A stretch of DNA of 64,000 bases from Rhizobium terrae. GTDB lineage: Bacteria; Pseudomonadota; Alphaproteobacteria; Rhizobiales; Rhizobiaceae. How positions within the stretch are numbered: the first letter of the stretch is position 1; every line of letters starts with the position of its first letter. Shown in pieces: positions 56,003 to 64,000 of the stretch. The position numbers and the translations under genes were made by a program. Below the pieces are notes generated by a model. The model did no database searches, was not told where the DNA came from, and saw nothing but the letters and a program-made list of their open reading frames with translations. The stretch is from positions 1-64,000 of the forward strand of contig NZ_QJKM01000010.1 of the NCBI RefSeq assembly GCF_003425685.1. The letters are read 5' to 3'.

Positions 56003-56100
56003 GGGTGATATTTGAGCTTTAGCAAGGGACGCTATAGCTCAAACACCACCACTCCATGTTATTTGGCGCCATCGATGTAGCAGATTTGCCGCCTTGATTT

Positions 56101-57155
56101 TCACACCCCCCGGTGAGCATTGCGCTTCTCGTGTTCGATAATCGCTTTCTTTGACTTGGCCTTGCGCTTCACGTTGACGGCAGCCGCGCTAATGCTGGTC
56201 GAGATATGCGAGGCATAGTATTTCTCGATCATCTCGACGCTGGTCCGGCAGTTCTTGGCGACCTGATAAATGTCAGCGCCTTCCATCAGGCGCAGGCTGA
56301 TGTAGGTGTGCCGCAGGCTGTAAGCCGTCCTTCGATTGCCCTCCGATCAAACTTCAGGTTTTCCTCCCCGAGGATGGTATTGAACAGCATGGCATGGTTG
56401 CCGGAGAAGATCAGGTCTTCCGGCTCGGGAAGATTGCGTTTGAGCAGTCGCTCGAACGGAAACACCGCACTGGCGGTACTCTTGCAGTAGCCGACACCGC
56501 GCTTGCCCCGGACCTGGATGAGGAGGATGGTTTCCTTGGTCTCCTCGTCAATGACGATCTCTACGTCCCGGTACTGGAGGCGTTTGGCTTCATCCGGCCT
56601 CAGGCCGGTATTGGCCATAAAGAGCACATAGTCGTGCAGTTGGGCCGCGTGCCAGGCATAGCGCTTGTCACGGTGCAGATCGACGCGCTTACGGGTAGCC
56701 GTATAGAGCTTCTTGTACTCCTCCGCAGAGAACCAGGCACGGTGTGAAATCTTCTGTGCCGACTTGTACGGCATCGACAGGTCGGGCAAATGGGCCAGCC
56801 AGCCGTGGCGGATCGCGGTCTTGAGCACCTGCCGCAAGGTGACGATTTCCTGGTGGATCGTATTCTTTGCCGGTGGCTTACCTTCCGGGCTGCTTTTATG
56901 CCTTGAGACCCGGTATTCCTGAACCTTGCCCGACGTGACTTCCGACAGGCCCAACTCGCCAAAGAACGGCAGCAGGTAAAGCCTCAAACGGCGGTCGTTG
57001 CCCGTCACGTATTCGCGGTTACGGGTGCCGCCGGTCACGAGATCATATTCCTCACGATACCGTTTGGCCGCATCATCGAACGTGCGCTCGTTTTTAAGCC
57101 CACCGCCCTTTTCCTTGGCCTTCATCCTGAAGAACCAGTCCTCGGCGAATTGCGT
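56101..57155 (-). pseudogene. Tyrosine recombinase/integrase, frameshifted and 5'-truncated
   Basis: The N-terminal SAM-like DNA-binding part (FAEDWFFRMKAKEKGGGLKN onward) and the catalytic domain follow in order. The first catalytic Arg is in NTGLRPDEAKRLQYRDVE. SLRHTYISL holds the second Arg box but lies in a different frame, and the nucleophile Tyr is in EMIEKYYASH. A one-base deletion near 56341-56345 (in a GGGAGGG-like run) splits it into 56286-57125 and 56101-56286. Upstream the frame opens only at 57155, inside a tRNA-Leu fragment, so the usual N-terminal arm-binding domain is absent. It is probably inactive. Confidence 0.88.
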
Positions 57156-57177
57156 CTACCAGTTTCGCCACGTCCGC
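57151..57177 (-). pseudogene. 27-nt tRNA-Leu 5' fragment (attachment-site remnant)
   Basis: On the minus strand the bases read GCGGACGTGGCGAAACTG followed by GTAGACGCA. That is the acceptor 5' strand, D stem and D loop of a tRNA-Leu. It matches 25 of 27 bases of the intact tRNA-Leu at 53630, in the opposite orientation. No anticodon or T arm follows; instead the integrase frame begins. Confidence 0.8.
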
Positions 57178-57320
57178 TATGGGCGTCCTGTTTCTTGAAG
57201 TTGAGCGTCTGCGTCAAGCACCCAATTTGGGGAAGTTGTTCGGCGGATGCGAAAAGCGTGGCGGAACGCCTTCGCTGCCATCCCGCCTGGCCGGAAAAGC
57301 GGCGCTCGGCGCCGCACGCG

Positions 57321-57347
57321 AAAAAGCGCGGCACCCGGCCGCGCTTT
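57321..57347 (-). terminator. Intrinsic terminator of wrbA
   Basis: A stem of GCGCGGC (57326-57332) with GCCGCGC (57338-57344) is followed on the minus strand by TTTTT. It lies 25 bases after the wrbA stop. Confidence 0.8.
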
Positions 57348-57371
57348 CCAATTTGTCTGCCATGGCAAGAA

Positions 57372-57971
57372 TCAGCCGGCGAGCTTGGCGGCCAGCCTGG
57401 CGATATGGGCGCCCTGGAACTTGGCGCCTTCGAGCTCGATTTCCGAAGGCTGGCGCGAGCCGTCGCCGTTGGTGATCGTGGAGGCGCCGTAGGGCGAGCC
57501 GCCCTTGACTTCTTCCGTGCCCATCTGGCCGGCAAAGGCGTAAGGCAGGCCAGCGACCGCCATGCCCTGATGCAGGAAGGTGGGCAGGAAGCCGAGGATG
57601 GTCGATTCCTGGCCGCCGTGCTGGGTGGCCGACGAGGTGAAGATCGAGCCGAGCTTGCCGACCAGCTTGCCCTGCGCCCAGAGGCCGCCGGTCTGGTCCC
57701 AGAAATTGCGCATCTGCGAGGCGACGGTGCCGAAACGCGTGCCGGCGCCGACGATGATCGCGTCGTAGTCTGCGAGTTCGTCGACCGTGGCGACCGGCGC
57801 TTCCTGGTCCATCTTGTAATAGGAGGCCTTGGCGACGTCTTCCGGAACCAGTTCCGGCACGCGCTTCACCGTTACCTCGGCGCCTGCCGACTTTGCGCCC
57901 TCCGCAACGGCATAGGCCATCTTTTCGATGTGGCCGTAAGCCGAATAATAAAGCACGAGAACCTTCGCCAT
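57372..57971 (-). CDS. wrbA: NAD(P)H:quinone oxidoreductase, type IV (WrbA)
   Basis: 199 residues from ATG 57971 after GGAGAAG. A flavodoxin-like domain with the FMN loop [12 protein letters not shown] at the N terminus, [20 protein letters not shown] in the middle, and [20 protein letters not shown], the WrbA signature, later. It is a cytoplasmic tetramer that reduces quinones by two electrons with NAD(P)H in oxidative stress. It is the first host gene after the island. Confidence 0.96.
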   Translation of the reverse strand: MAKVLVLYYSAYGHIEKMAYAVAEGAKSAGAEVTVKRVPELVPEDVAKASYYKMDQEAPVATVDELADYDAIIVGAGTRFGTVASQMRNFWDQTGGLWAQGKLVGKLGSIFTSSATQHGGQESTILGFLPTFLHQGMAVAGLPYAFAGQMGTEEVKGGSPYGASTITNGDGSRQPSEIELEGAKFQGAHIARLAAKLAG

Positions 57972-58223
57972 GATCTTCTCCATTCCATGTCTGATCTTGT
58001 GAACTGAACAGGGCCGCCGCCGGCCGAACCGGGTTCACATGTAACGGCTTTCCCGGCGCGCGACAGCCCTCGCCCGGTCTACGCACTGTTCAACATCCGG
58101 AGACGGGATTTCGCTTGCGGATCATAAATCCGTAACAGTAACCCTTTCTGCGCCGCCTCGGCGAAAATCGCTTCTGCCTTGAAAAATTTGGGCTTAGGAC
58201 TGTGGCGCTCACGGAGGAATGCC

Positions 58224-59006
58224 ATGTCTGAAGCGTCACCATCAACGATCGTCACCGCCGCCATGCTCGCCATCGGCGACGAACTGCTCTCGGGACGGAC
58301 CAAGGACAGGAATATCGGCCATCTCGCCGATCTCCTGACGCTTTCCGGCATCGACCTCAAGGAGGTGCGCATCGTCGCCGACGAGGAGGAGGCGATCATC
58401 GAGGCGCTCAACGCGCTGCGCAGCCGCTACGACTATGTCTTCACGTCCGGCGGCATCGGCCCGACGCATGACGACATCACCGCGGACGCGATCTCGAAGG
58501 CCTTCGGCGTGCCCTGCATCCACGATCCGGATGCGATGAAGCTGCTCGCCGACATGTACAGGCGCCGCGAGATGGAATTCACCGAGGCCCGCCAGCGCAT
58601 GGCCCGCATGCCAGAAGGCGCCCGGCACATCCCCAATCCGGTTTCGACGGCGCCGGGCTTCATCATCGGCAATGTCCATGTCATGGCCGGCGTGCCGCAG
58701 GTCTTCCAGGCGATGGTGGACAATGTGCTCCCCATGCTGCGCTCGGGCGCGAAAATGCTGTCGCGGGCGCTGCCCTGCCCCTATGGCGAAGGCGATATCG
58801 GCACGCTGTTGGCCGCCGTTCAGAAGGCGCATCCGCAAACCAGCATCGGCTCCTACCCGAAATACGACGGGCAGCGTTTCTCGACCGAGATCGTCGTGCG
58901 CGCCCGCGATCCTGAAGCGCTCGACGTGGCGGCCGAAGCGGTCGCCGAGATGATCGCCGGCATCGACCGGGCGAAGATCAGGACCAATCCCACGGCGGAT
59001 GCGTGA
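58224..59006 (+). CDS. Molybdopterin-binding domain protein, CinA N-terminal type
   Basis: 260 residues from ATG 58224 after CGGAGGA. The MoaB/Mog-like domain occupies residues 1-175: AAMLAIGDELLSGRTKDRNI, then FTSGGIGPTHDDITADAISK. A second domain at about 180-255 resembles the CinA linker region. It lacks the C-terminal deamidase domain of full CinA, which matches the short rhizobial form. The actual substrate may be a nucleotide such as ADP-ribose or FAD, as in CinA, rather than molybdopterin. Confidence 0.93.
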   Translation: MSEASPSTIVTAAMLAIGDELLSGRTKDRNIGHLADLLTLSGIDLKEVRIVADEEEAIIEALNALRSRYDYVFTSGGIGPTHDDITADAISKAFGVPCIHDPDAMKLLADMYRRREMEFTEARQRMARMPEGARHIPNPVSTAPGFIIGNVHVMAGVPQVFQAMVDNVLPMLRSGAKMLSRALPCPYGEGDIGTLLAAVQKAHPQTSIGSYPKYDGQRFSTEIVVRARDPEALDVAAEAVAEMIAGIDRAKIRTNPTADA

Positions 59007-59133
59007 GCGCCATTCGGCGATATTGCATTCGTACCCTTCGTCATCGGGAGACGCATACACCTTCGGCTTTGCCCCTTATCCAACCGGCGATCTCGCAGAT
59101 GGCAGCTTCATTATTGCCTTGCCTCCTCCCTCC

Positions 59134-59147
59134 TTGACCCGGATCAA
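59134..59147 (+). promoter_or_regulatory. FNR/FixK-type box
   Basis: TTGACCCGGATCAA fits the consensus TTGAT-N4-ATCAA with one mismatch. It lies 70 bases upstream of the universal stress protein start, the normal distance for activation. Confidence 0.7.
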
Positions 59148-59216
59148 ACTACGACACAGGTACTTATCGGACACTGGGTTCCAATTCATGGATCCAGCCA
59201 CTGAGGAGACACCGCC

Positions 59217-60056
59217 ATGGGCTACAAGACCATTCTCGCCGTCCTCGATACCCCCCAAAACGCCCGTCAGATCACCGATTTCGCGATCGCGCTGTCCGAG
59301 CGGTTTTCGGCCCACGTGATCGGCGTGCATGCCGAGACGCTGGCGGCCGTGCCGCTGATCGCGCCGATGGAAATTCCCGATCCCGCCGCGGTGCAGGTCC
59401 TGCAGGAAGCGGCCCAGAAGGAAACGGCCGAGGTGGAAAAGATCTTCAAGCAGCAGACGGCGCGCGAAGGGCTTTCCACCGAATGGCGCAGCTTCATGTC
59501 GTCGGCGGGCTATAGCTCCGCCTCGGTCATGGAAACGGCACATGCCGTGGATCTCATCGTCGCCAGCCAGAGCGATCCCGCGCATGCCGATCACCGCGCC
59601 GATCTCGAAACCTTCCTTTTCGACAGCGGACGGCCGATGCTGCTCATCCCCTATACGATGAAGGTGCCGCAGCCGATCAAACGCGTGCTGATCGCCTGGA
59701 ACGGCTCGCGGGAGGCCGCCCGCGCGACCTTCGATGCGATGCCCTTCCTGAAGGGCGCCGATACCGTCGAAGTCTTCTGCGTCGATCCGACCGACCGCGG
59801 CGGCCAGACGCCGGAAATGGCCGGCGCCGAAATTGCCGCGACGCTTGCGCGCCACGGCGCCAGGGTCACCCTCACGACGCGAGAAGCCGCCGGCACGTCG
59901 GCCGCAATCGCCATCGAGAACCGGCTTGCGGAAAACAGCATCGACCTCTTGGTCATGGGCGGATACGGTCATTCGCGCTGGTGGGAAATGCTGTTCGGCG
60001 GGGTTACCCGCAACCTGCTCGATTCGATGACGGCGCTCACTCTGCTTTCCCGCTGA
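59217..60056 (+). CDS. Universal stress protein with tandem UspA domains
   Basis: 279 residues, ATG 59217 after TGAGGAGA. The first UspA domain is at about 1-145 (MGYKTILAVLDTPQNARQIT) and the second at about 150-279 (KRVLIAWNGSREAARATFDA). The second has the ATP-binding loop GGYGHSRWWEMLFGGVT near its end. The upstream FNR/FixK box suggests induction at low oxygen, a known pattern for rhizobial usp genes. Confidence 0.93.
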   Translation: MGYKTILAVLDTPQNARQITDFAIALSERFSAHVIGVHAETLAAVPLIAPMEIPDPAAVQVLQEAAQKETAEVEKIFKQQTAREGLSTEWRSFMSSAGYSSASVMETAHAVDLIVASQSDPAHADHRADLETFLFDSGRPMLLIPYTMKVPQPIKRVLIAWNGSREAARATFDAMPFLKGADTVEVFCVDPTDRGGQTPEMAGAEIAATLARHGARVTLTTREAAGTSAAIAIENRLAENSIDLLVMGGYGHSRWWEMLFGGVTRNLLDSMTALTLLSR

Positions 60057-60090
60057 CACATCCTTGCGTCGGCAGGCAATTTGCCGCTAT

Positions 60091-60117
60091 TAGCGAGAGC
60101 CAACGAAGCTCTCGCTA
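60091..60117 (+). promoter_or_regulatory. Strong hairpin between usp and gpt
   Basis: TAGCGAGAGC (60091-60100) pairs perfectly with GCTCTCGCTA (60108-60117) around CAACGAA. It ends 14 bases before the gpt ATG and begins 34 bases after the usp stop. No T run follows, so it may be an mRNA structure near the gpt ribosome-binding site instead of a terminator. Confidence 0.55.
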
Positions 60118-60131
60118 TTGGCAAACCAGAC

Positions 60132-60629
60132 ATGTCTCTTCCAGAAAAAGCCTTCCCCGTCTCCTGGGACCAGTTCCACCGCGATGCCCGCGCGCTTGCT
60201 TGGCGGCTCGCCGGCCTCAACCAGGATTTCCGCGCCATCGTCTGTATCACCCGCGGCGGCCTGGTGCCGGCGGCGATCATATCGCGCGAACTCAATATCC
60301 GGTTGATCGAGACGGTCTGCATCGCCTCCTACCACGACTATGTGAACCAGGGCGAAATGGCGCTGCTCAAGGGAATCACGCCCGAACTCGCGACCGAAGG
60401 CGGCGCCGGCGTGCTCGTCATCGACGATTTGACCGACACCGGCAAGACGGCCTCCGAGGTGCGCGCCATGCTGCCGAAGGCGCATTTCGCCTGCGTCTAC
60501 GCCAAACCCAAGGGCGTGCCGACAGTCGATACCTTCGTTACCGAAGTCAGTCAGGACACCTGGATCTATTTCCCTTGGGACATGGGCTTCACCTATCAGG
60601 AGCCGATCGCCAAGGGCAGCAAGGGCTAA
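60132..60629 (+). CDS. gpt: Xanthine phosphoribosyltransferase
   Basis: 165 residues from ATG 60132 ([20 protein letters not shown]). The PRPP-binding motif is [20 protein letters not shown], and [16 protein letters not shown] is the typical early loop. PWDMGFTY near the C terminus fits the Gpt base-recognition region. It salvages xanthine and guanine to their monophosphates in the cytoplasm. Confidence 0.95.
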   Translation: MSLPEKAFPVSWDQFHRDARALAWRLAGLNQDFRAIVCITRGGLVPAAIISRELNIRLIETVCIASYHDYVNQGEMALLKGITPELATEGGAGVLVIDDLTDTGKTASEVRAMLPKAHFACVYAKPKGVPTVDTFVTEVSQDTWIYFPWDMGFTYQEPIAKGSKG

Positions 60630-60997
60630 GACCAAACACCCTGTTCCGATGCCGTTTCCCGCAAGGCGGAACCTTGCGGGAGCCGTCCCGCGCCGATCAG
60701 CCGGTCGGCTGCACATGGTAGCGCCGCCGGCTGAATTGGCATTCATCAAGAATAACACGCCGAATACTATCGCGAACGCATAGGGCTGCCGATTTTGGCG
60801 CCTCTTTCCATTAGAGAGTTTTCATTTTATTATTTATTCACATAATGATTACAGACTATCGCCCGTATGCTTCGCCTCACAGCGGTGACACGGGCATGAC
60901 GCCAGCCGTGTAAATTTTCAAGCATACGATGCCCGAGTTCAGATCCGCTGCAGGCCGGAATTGCCCGGCCGCACCTGTGCGATGTCGAGGCCCCGCA
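60630..60997. other. 368-base intergenic region between gpt and the chemoreceptor
   Basis: A perfect hairpin TCCCGCAAGG/CCTTGCGGGA at 60657-60681 follows gpt and may end its transcript. An AT-rich tract at 60815-60860 probably holds the chemoreceptor promoter. GTATGCTT (60865-60872) and AAGCATAC (60922-60929) form an 8-bp inverted repeat with a 49-base loop in the leader. No gene is supported. Confidence 0.55.
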
Positions 60998-62842
60998 ATG
61001 CTTAATTTCTTTAAAAAGATGCCGCTCACCGCAAAACTGGCGGCGCTTATCGTTGCAGTCAATATTTGCGGCGTTTCGGCATTGGCCACCTATACCTGGA
61101 TATCCGAAACCCAATTGCTGATCGGCACGGCGACGACACTTTGGTCGCGCGGAGCCGAGCAGTTTGCGTCGGTTGCCGCAGGCGGCGTGAAATGGGGCAA
61201 AGTCAATGCCGTGCGGGAAGCCTATGCCCTGCAGCGCGACAACCCCAACCTCGATCTTGTCCAGTTCGCCGCCTTCAATGGCGAGTTCGTTCCGGTCGAC
61301 ACTTGGACGCGCGAAGGCGTCGCAGGCGTCCTCTCCTCCGCCGAGCTGACCCAGATCGTCGGTCAGAAACCCGACAAGACGGTCATCGACACGACGCTCG
61401 CCTCCAGAGGCCTGGTCGGGATCACCGTACCTCTGCCTGCGGACAAGACCGGCAAGGTCACCGGTTATGTCTTCACCGCCTGGTCGGTCGCCAAGATTGC
61501 CGCCAAGGCGCAGCGGGAGGTGCTGAACACGGTCCTGATGCAATTGTTCGTCATCACCATTGCGGTCACAGCCTTTCTCTTCGCCATGCGCAAGCTCGTC
61601 GGCCGCCCCATACGAACCCTGAGTGCGCGTATCAGCGCTCTGCAGACCGGAGATCTTGCCTCCCCGATCGACTACCAGGGCAATGGCGACGAGATCGGTG
61701 TTCTCGCGCGCGCCCTGGAGGTTTTCCGCAATGAGGCGATCACCAAGGTGGACAAGGAACGCATCGCTGCGGAACAGCGCCAGGCGCTCGATGAGGAGCG
61801 CGCTCACAACGCGAGGATCACCGAGGAAACCAGCGCCAAGCAAAGCACCGTCATGGCCCGGCTCGGAGACGCTCTGGAACGACTCGCGGGAGGCGATTTT
61901 TCAACCCATCTCAGCGGTCTCGGACAGGATTTCGAAAAACTGCAGCGCGACTTCAACAATATGGTGGAGGCGGTCGCAGCAACCCTGACGGAGATCAAGG
62001 AGGCGTCCCACGCGGTCGAGGATCGATCCAGCGAACTTGCGAACGCCGCCGATCAACTGGCTCACCGCACGGAACGGCAGGCCGCCGCGCTTGAAGAGAC
62101 CGCCGCCGCCCTCGGCCAGGTCACGGCTACGGTCGGAACCTCCTCGGAAAAGGCCGAAAACGCGGGCCATCTCGTCGAGGAGACGAAGAGGGGCGCCCAT
62201 TCCTCGGCAACCGTGGTCCGCAATGCGATCGGCGCAATGGATCGCATTCAGGCTTCGTCCAGCCAGATCGGCCATATCATCGGCGTCATCGACGAGATCG
62301 CCTTCCAGACCAATCTTCTGGCGCTGAATGCCGGCGTCGAGGCGGCGCGGGCCGGCGAGGCCGGCAAAGGTTTTGCGGTCGTCGCCCAGGAAGTGCGGGA
62401 GCTGGCGCAAAGATCGGCCAACGCGGCCAAGGAGATCAAGGCGTTAATTACCGCGTCCAACCAGGAAGTCGCCGCCGGTGTCGGGCTCGTCAACGACACG
62501 GGTGACGCCCTTCTGCAGATCGGCGACCAGATCAACCGCATCAGCGACAGCATCGTTTCGATCGTTCAATCCTACCGCGAACAGGCCACCGGGCTGCTGG
62601 AAATCAACGCCTCGATCAGCCAGATGGATCAGGCCACGCAGCAGAACGCGGCCATGGTGGAAGAAACCAATGCCGCCTGCCAGGAACTGCTCTCGCAGGG
62701 CCGCCTGCTGCTCGATTCGGCAAGCCGCTTCACGGTCGGCAGACCGGCCGGAAACGGCGCCCGGAACCACGGCGGATCGGGTGAATATCGCGCCTTTTCC
62801 GAGAAAGAATCACGCCTTGCCCCCGTCAGACAAGCGTCCTGA
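60998..62842 (+). CDS. Methyl-accepting chemotaxis protein
   Basis: 614 residues from ATG 60998 (MLNFFKKMPLTAKLAALIVA). The first membrane helix is at 13-35, a periplasmic sensor of about 140 residues follows, and the second helix is at about 184-206 (QLFVITIAVTAFLFAM). HAMP is at about 207-260. The MA signalling domain is at about 330-590 with the hairpin tip IGVIDEIAFQTNLLALNAGV. There is no C-terminal CheR-binding pentapeptide. It signals to CheA/CheW. The next gene encodes a secreted sensor-like protein. Confidence 0.94.
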   Translation: MLNFFKKMPLTAKLAALIVAVNICGVSALATYTWISETQLLIGTATTLWSRGAEQFASVAAGGVKWGKVNAVREAYALQRDNPNLDLVQFAAFNGEFVPVDTWTREGVAGVLSSAELTQIVGQKPDKTVIDTTLASRGLVGITVPLPADKTGKVTGYVFTAWSVAKIAAKAQREVLNTVLMQLFVITIAVTAFLFAMRKLVGRPIRTLSARISALQTGDLASPIDYQGNGDEIGVLARALEVFRNEAITKVDKERIAAEQRQALDEERAHNARITEETSAKQSTVMARLGDALERLAGGDFSTHLSGLGQDFEKLQRDFNNMVEAVAATLTEIKEASHAVEDRSSELANAADQLAHRTERQAAALEETAAALGQVTATVGTSSEKAENAGHLVEETKRGAHSSATVVRNAIGAMDRIQASSSQIGHIIGVIDEIAFQTNLLALNAGVEAARAGEAGKGFAVVAQEVRELAQRSANAAKEIKALITASNQEVAAGVGLVNDTGDALLQIGDQINRISDSIVSIVQSYREQATGLLEINASISQMDQATQQNAAMVEETNAACQELLSQGRLLLDSASRFTVGRPAGNGARNHGGSGEYRAFSEKESRLAPVRQAS

Positions 62843-62906
62843 CGACGACACGTCTTGCCGCGGTAGGCCCGATAACTGTCAAACAACCTATGGAAGGGAA
62901 ACATTC

Positions 62907-63488
62907 ATGCGCAGGACCATCATCACGCTCCTTCTCGGCACCGCAGCGCTCGCCCTGCCCTCCGGCACGGCTTTGGCCGAGGAGTCCCATGTCGCCCCGA
63001 TGACCGAATATGTCACCGGCAAGATAAAGCCATGGCTCAACGATGCCGTAGTCATTTCGGCGATCAAGGCGCAGAACGCCGCCAATGCCAAACTGAGCGA
63101 CGCCGACATCCAGGCGCTCGACAAGAAATGGCGCGCCGAAGTCGACGGCTCCAATCGCGCGATGATCGACGGCGTGCTGGGCAACGCCCTGTCGAAATTC
63201 CTCGTGGAGCAGAAGGATAAGTCCGGGGGTACGGTTACGGAAATGTTCGTGATGGATGCCAAGGGCCTCAATGTCGGCCAAAGCGACGTCACCTCCGACT
63301 ACTGGCAGGGCGACGAGGCAAAGTTCAAGAAGTCCTTCGGTGCCGGCAAGGACGCCGTCTTCATCGACGGCGTCGAAAAGGACGAATCATCCCAGACGCT
63401 GCAATCGCAGGCGAGCGTGACGATCTCCGACGAGGCCGGGACCCCGATCGGCGCCATCACCGTCGGCATAAACGTCAACTCTCTCTGA
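62907..63488 (+). CDS. Secreted Cache/PDC sensor-like protein
   Basis: 193 residues from ATG 62907 after GGAAGGGAA. A signal peptide ends at TALAEES. The mature part has a long helix (AKLSDADIQALDKKWRAEVD) followed by strands TEMFVMDAKGLNVGQSDVTS, DYWQGDEAKF and ASVTISDEAGTPIGAITVGI. These are the marks of a PDC/Cache ligand-binding fold, normally found as the outer part of a membrane sensor. Here there is no membrane or signalling part. It lies 64 bases after the chemoreceptor gene, so it may supply ligand binding to it. Confidence 0.85.
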   Translation: MRRTIITLLLGTAALALPSGTALAEESHVAPMTEYVTGKIKPWLNDAVVISAIKAQNAANAKLSDADIQALDKKWRAEVDGSNRAMIDGVLGNALSKFLVEQKDKSGGTVTEMFVMDAKGLNVGQSDVTSDYWQGDEAKFKKSFGAGKDAVFIDGVEKDESSQTLQSQASVTISDEAGTPIGAITVGINVNSL

Positions 63489-64000
63489 CCCAGCTCGACC
63501 CGGCTTCCCCGCCCGGCGCCGCCTCTTTGCCTGATGCGGCGCCAGGCAACCGTAATTTTCGCCGTCCGACGCGGCGGTCCCTGTCATGATTGCGCCGATC
63601 GAAGACATTCTCGGCCGCTTCGCGAATTTCACCCGCCTTTCGCCCGCAGGCCCCGCTGCCGCCGCCCGAAGACGAATGCCAAGTTGTCTCAATATGGTAC
63701 GGCGGAATCTTCAGCATCCTGCATGACCGGGGCATGCGCGACGGTTCCGTAAGCTGAAAGTTTCGGGCTTGTTCATCGGACTTGAGAACCTACCCCTCCC
63801 AAAACTTTGAGATTCCTAGGTTATTTTTCATCCCCGTTATCCACAGCCGGGAAGCACAATATCTTGTGGTTATAAAACCGTAGCAATCTACGCCTTGACG
63901 AATCTCTCCGGGCGTCGGATTGTGGCTTTTATGTTGCGGCGGCGACTGGACCGGAGTTAACGAGGCCGGTTCTCTTTCGAGTTGGACGGATAACATTGGG
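63489..64000. other. 512-base right-end region without a supported gene
   Basis: A hairpin GGCGCCGC/GCGGCGCC at 63514-63542 may end the chemoreceptor transcript. TTATCCACA at 63838-63846 is an exact DnaA-box 9-mer. 'CTTGAC' near 63894 with AT-rich sequence after it could be a promoter for a plus-strand gene beyond the edge. Short frames on both strands have no family character. Confidence 0.5.

Noticed and set aside
63838..63846. Chromosomal replication origin
   Set aside because: Only one exact DnaA box is present and none of the usual alphaproteobacterial origin neighbours (hemE, maf, dnaA, repABC) are near.

Overview
The window is high-GC DNA of an alphaproteobacterium, most likely a member of the Rhizobiaceae (Rhizobium, Ensifer, Agrobacterium or a relative). 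This rests on the gene families present (DUF1236, DUF982, HlyU, rhizobial-type TrkH, ZntB and Ald/Lrp genes), a general-stress EcfG-type promoter (GGAAC-N17-CGTT) and an FNR/FixK box. No replication genes or rRNA are present. It looks like chromosome or chromid sequence with one degraded integrative element.

Layout. (1) 1-19.8 kb, minus strand: a three-gene unit of a SapC-family protein, a secreted Ala/Pro/Lys-rich protein and a giant two-partner-secretion adhesin of the leukotoxin LktA type. The adhesin reads without a stop from 18221 to the left edge, at least 6,073 codons. Its visible C-terminal part is an array of near-identical long repeats. The transporter partner (TpsB) is not in the window. 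(2) 20-24.3 kb: small metabolic, stress and hypothetical genes, including a DUF1236 gene behind an EcfG-type promoter and an orphan ChrR-like cupin with no sigma factor beside it. (3) 24.3-27.9 kb: a sulfur/amino-acid operon (cysK, alanyl-tRNA editing protein, sseA, GNAT) behind a leader that can fold into a compact RNA with an H-type pseudoknot. (4) 28-40.6 kb: a DUF1203 gene, a PadR regulator with its operator, the divergent ald/Lrp pair, an EamA exporter, a PilZ protein, a Tat-exported CpdB, PhzF, hydrolases, ZntB, and a divergent LysR/azoreductase pair. (5) 40.6-45.2 kb: two c-di-GMP genes, a membrane GGDEF protein and an unusual ammonium transporter-PAS-GGDEF-EAL fusion. (6) 45.2-51.3 kb: HlyU, glycerophosphodiesterase, alpha/beta hydrolase, ilvA, trkH and a PPP-type phosphatase.

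(7) 51.3-57.2 kb is an accessory island. It holds a 5'-truncated DUF86/HepT remnant, a hicA-hicB-orfX operon, an oriT-like palindrome, a tRNA-Leu(UAA) gene interrupted by a 203-nt group I intron, two unknown genes, a Fic-family protein whose start codon lies inside a perfect 16-bp inverted repeat, and a tyrosine recombinase that is both frameshifted and 5'-truncated at a 27-nt tRNA-Leu fragment. (8) 57.2-64 kb: wrbA, a CinA-type molybdopterin-domain protein, a universal stress protein under an FNR/FixK box, gpt, and a chemoreceptor followed by a secreted Cache/PDC-like protein. The last 500 bases hold no gene that I can support.

Most long plus-strand open frames in the first 18 kb are high-GC shadows of the minus-strand adhesin.
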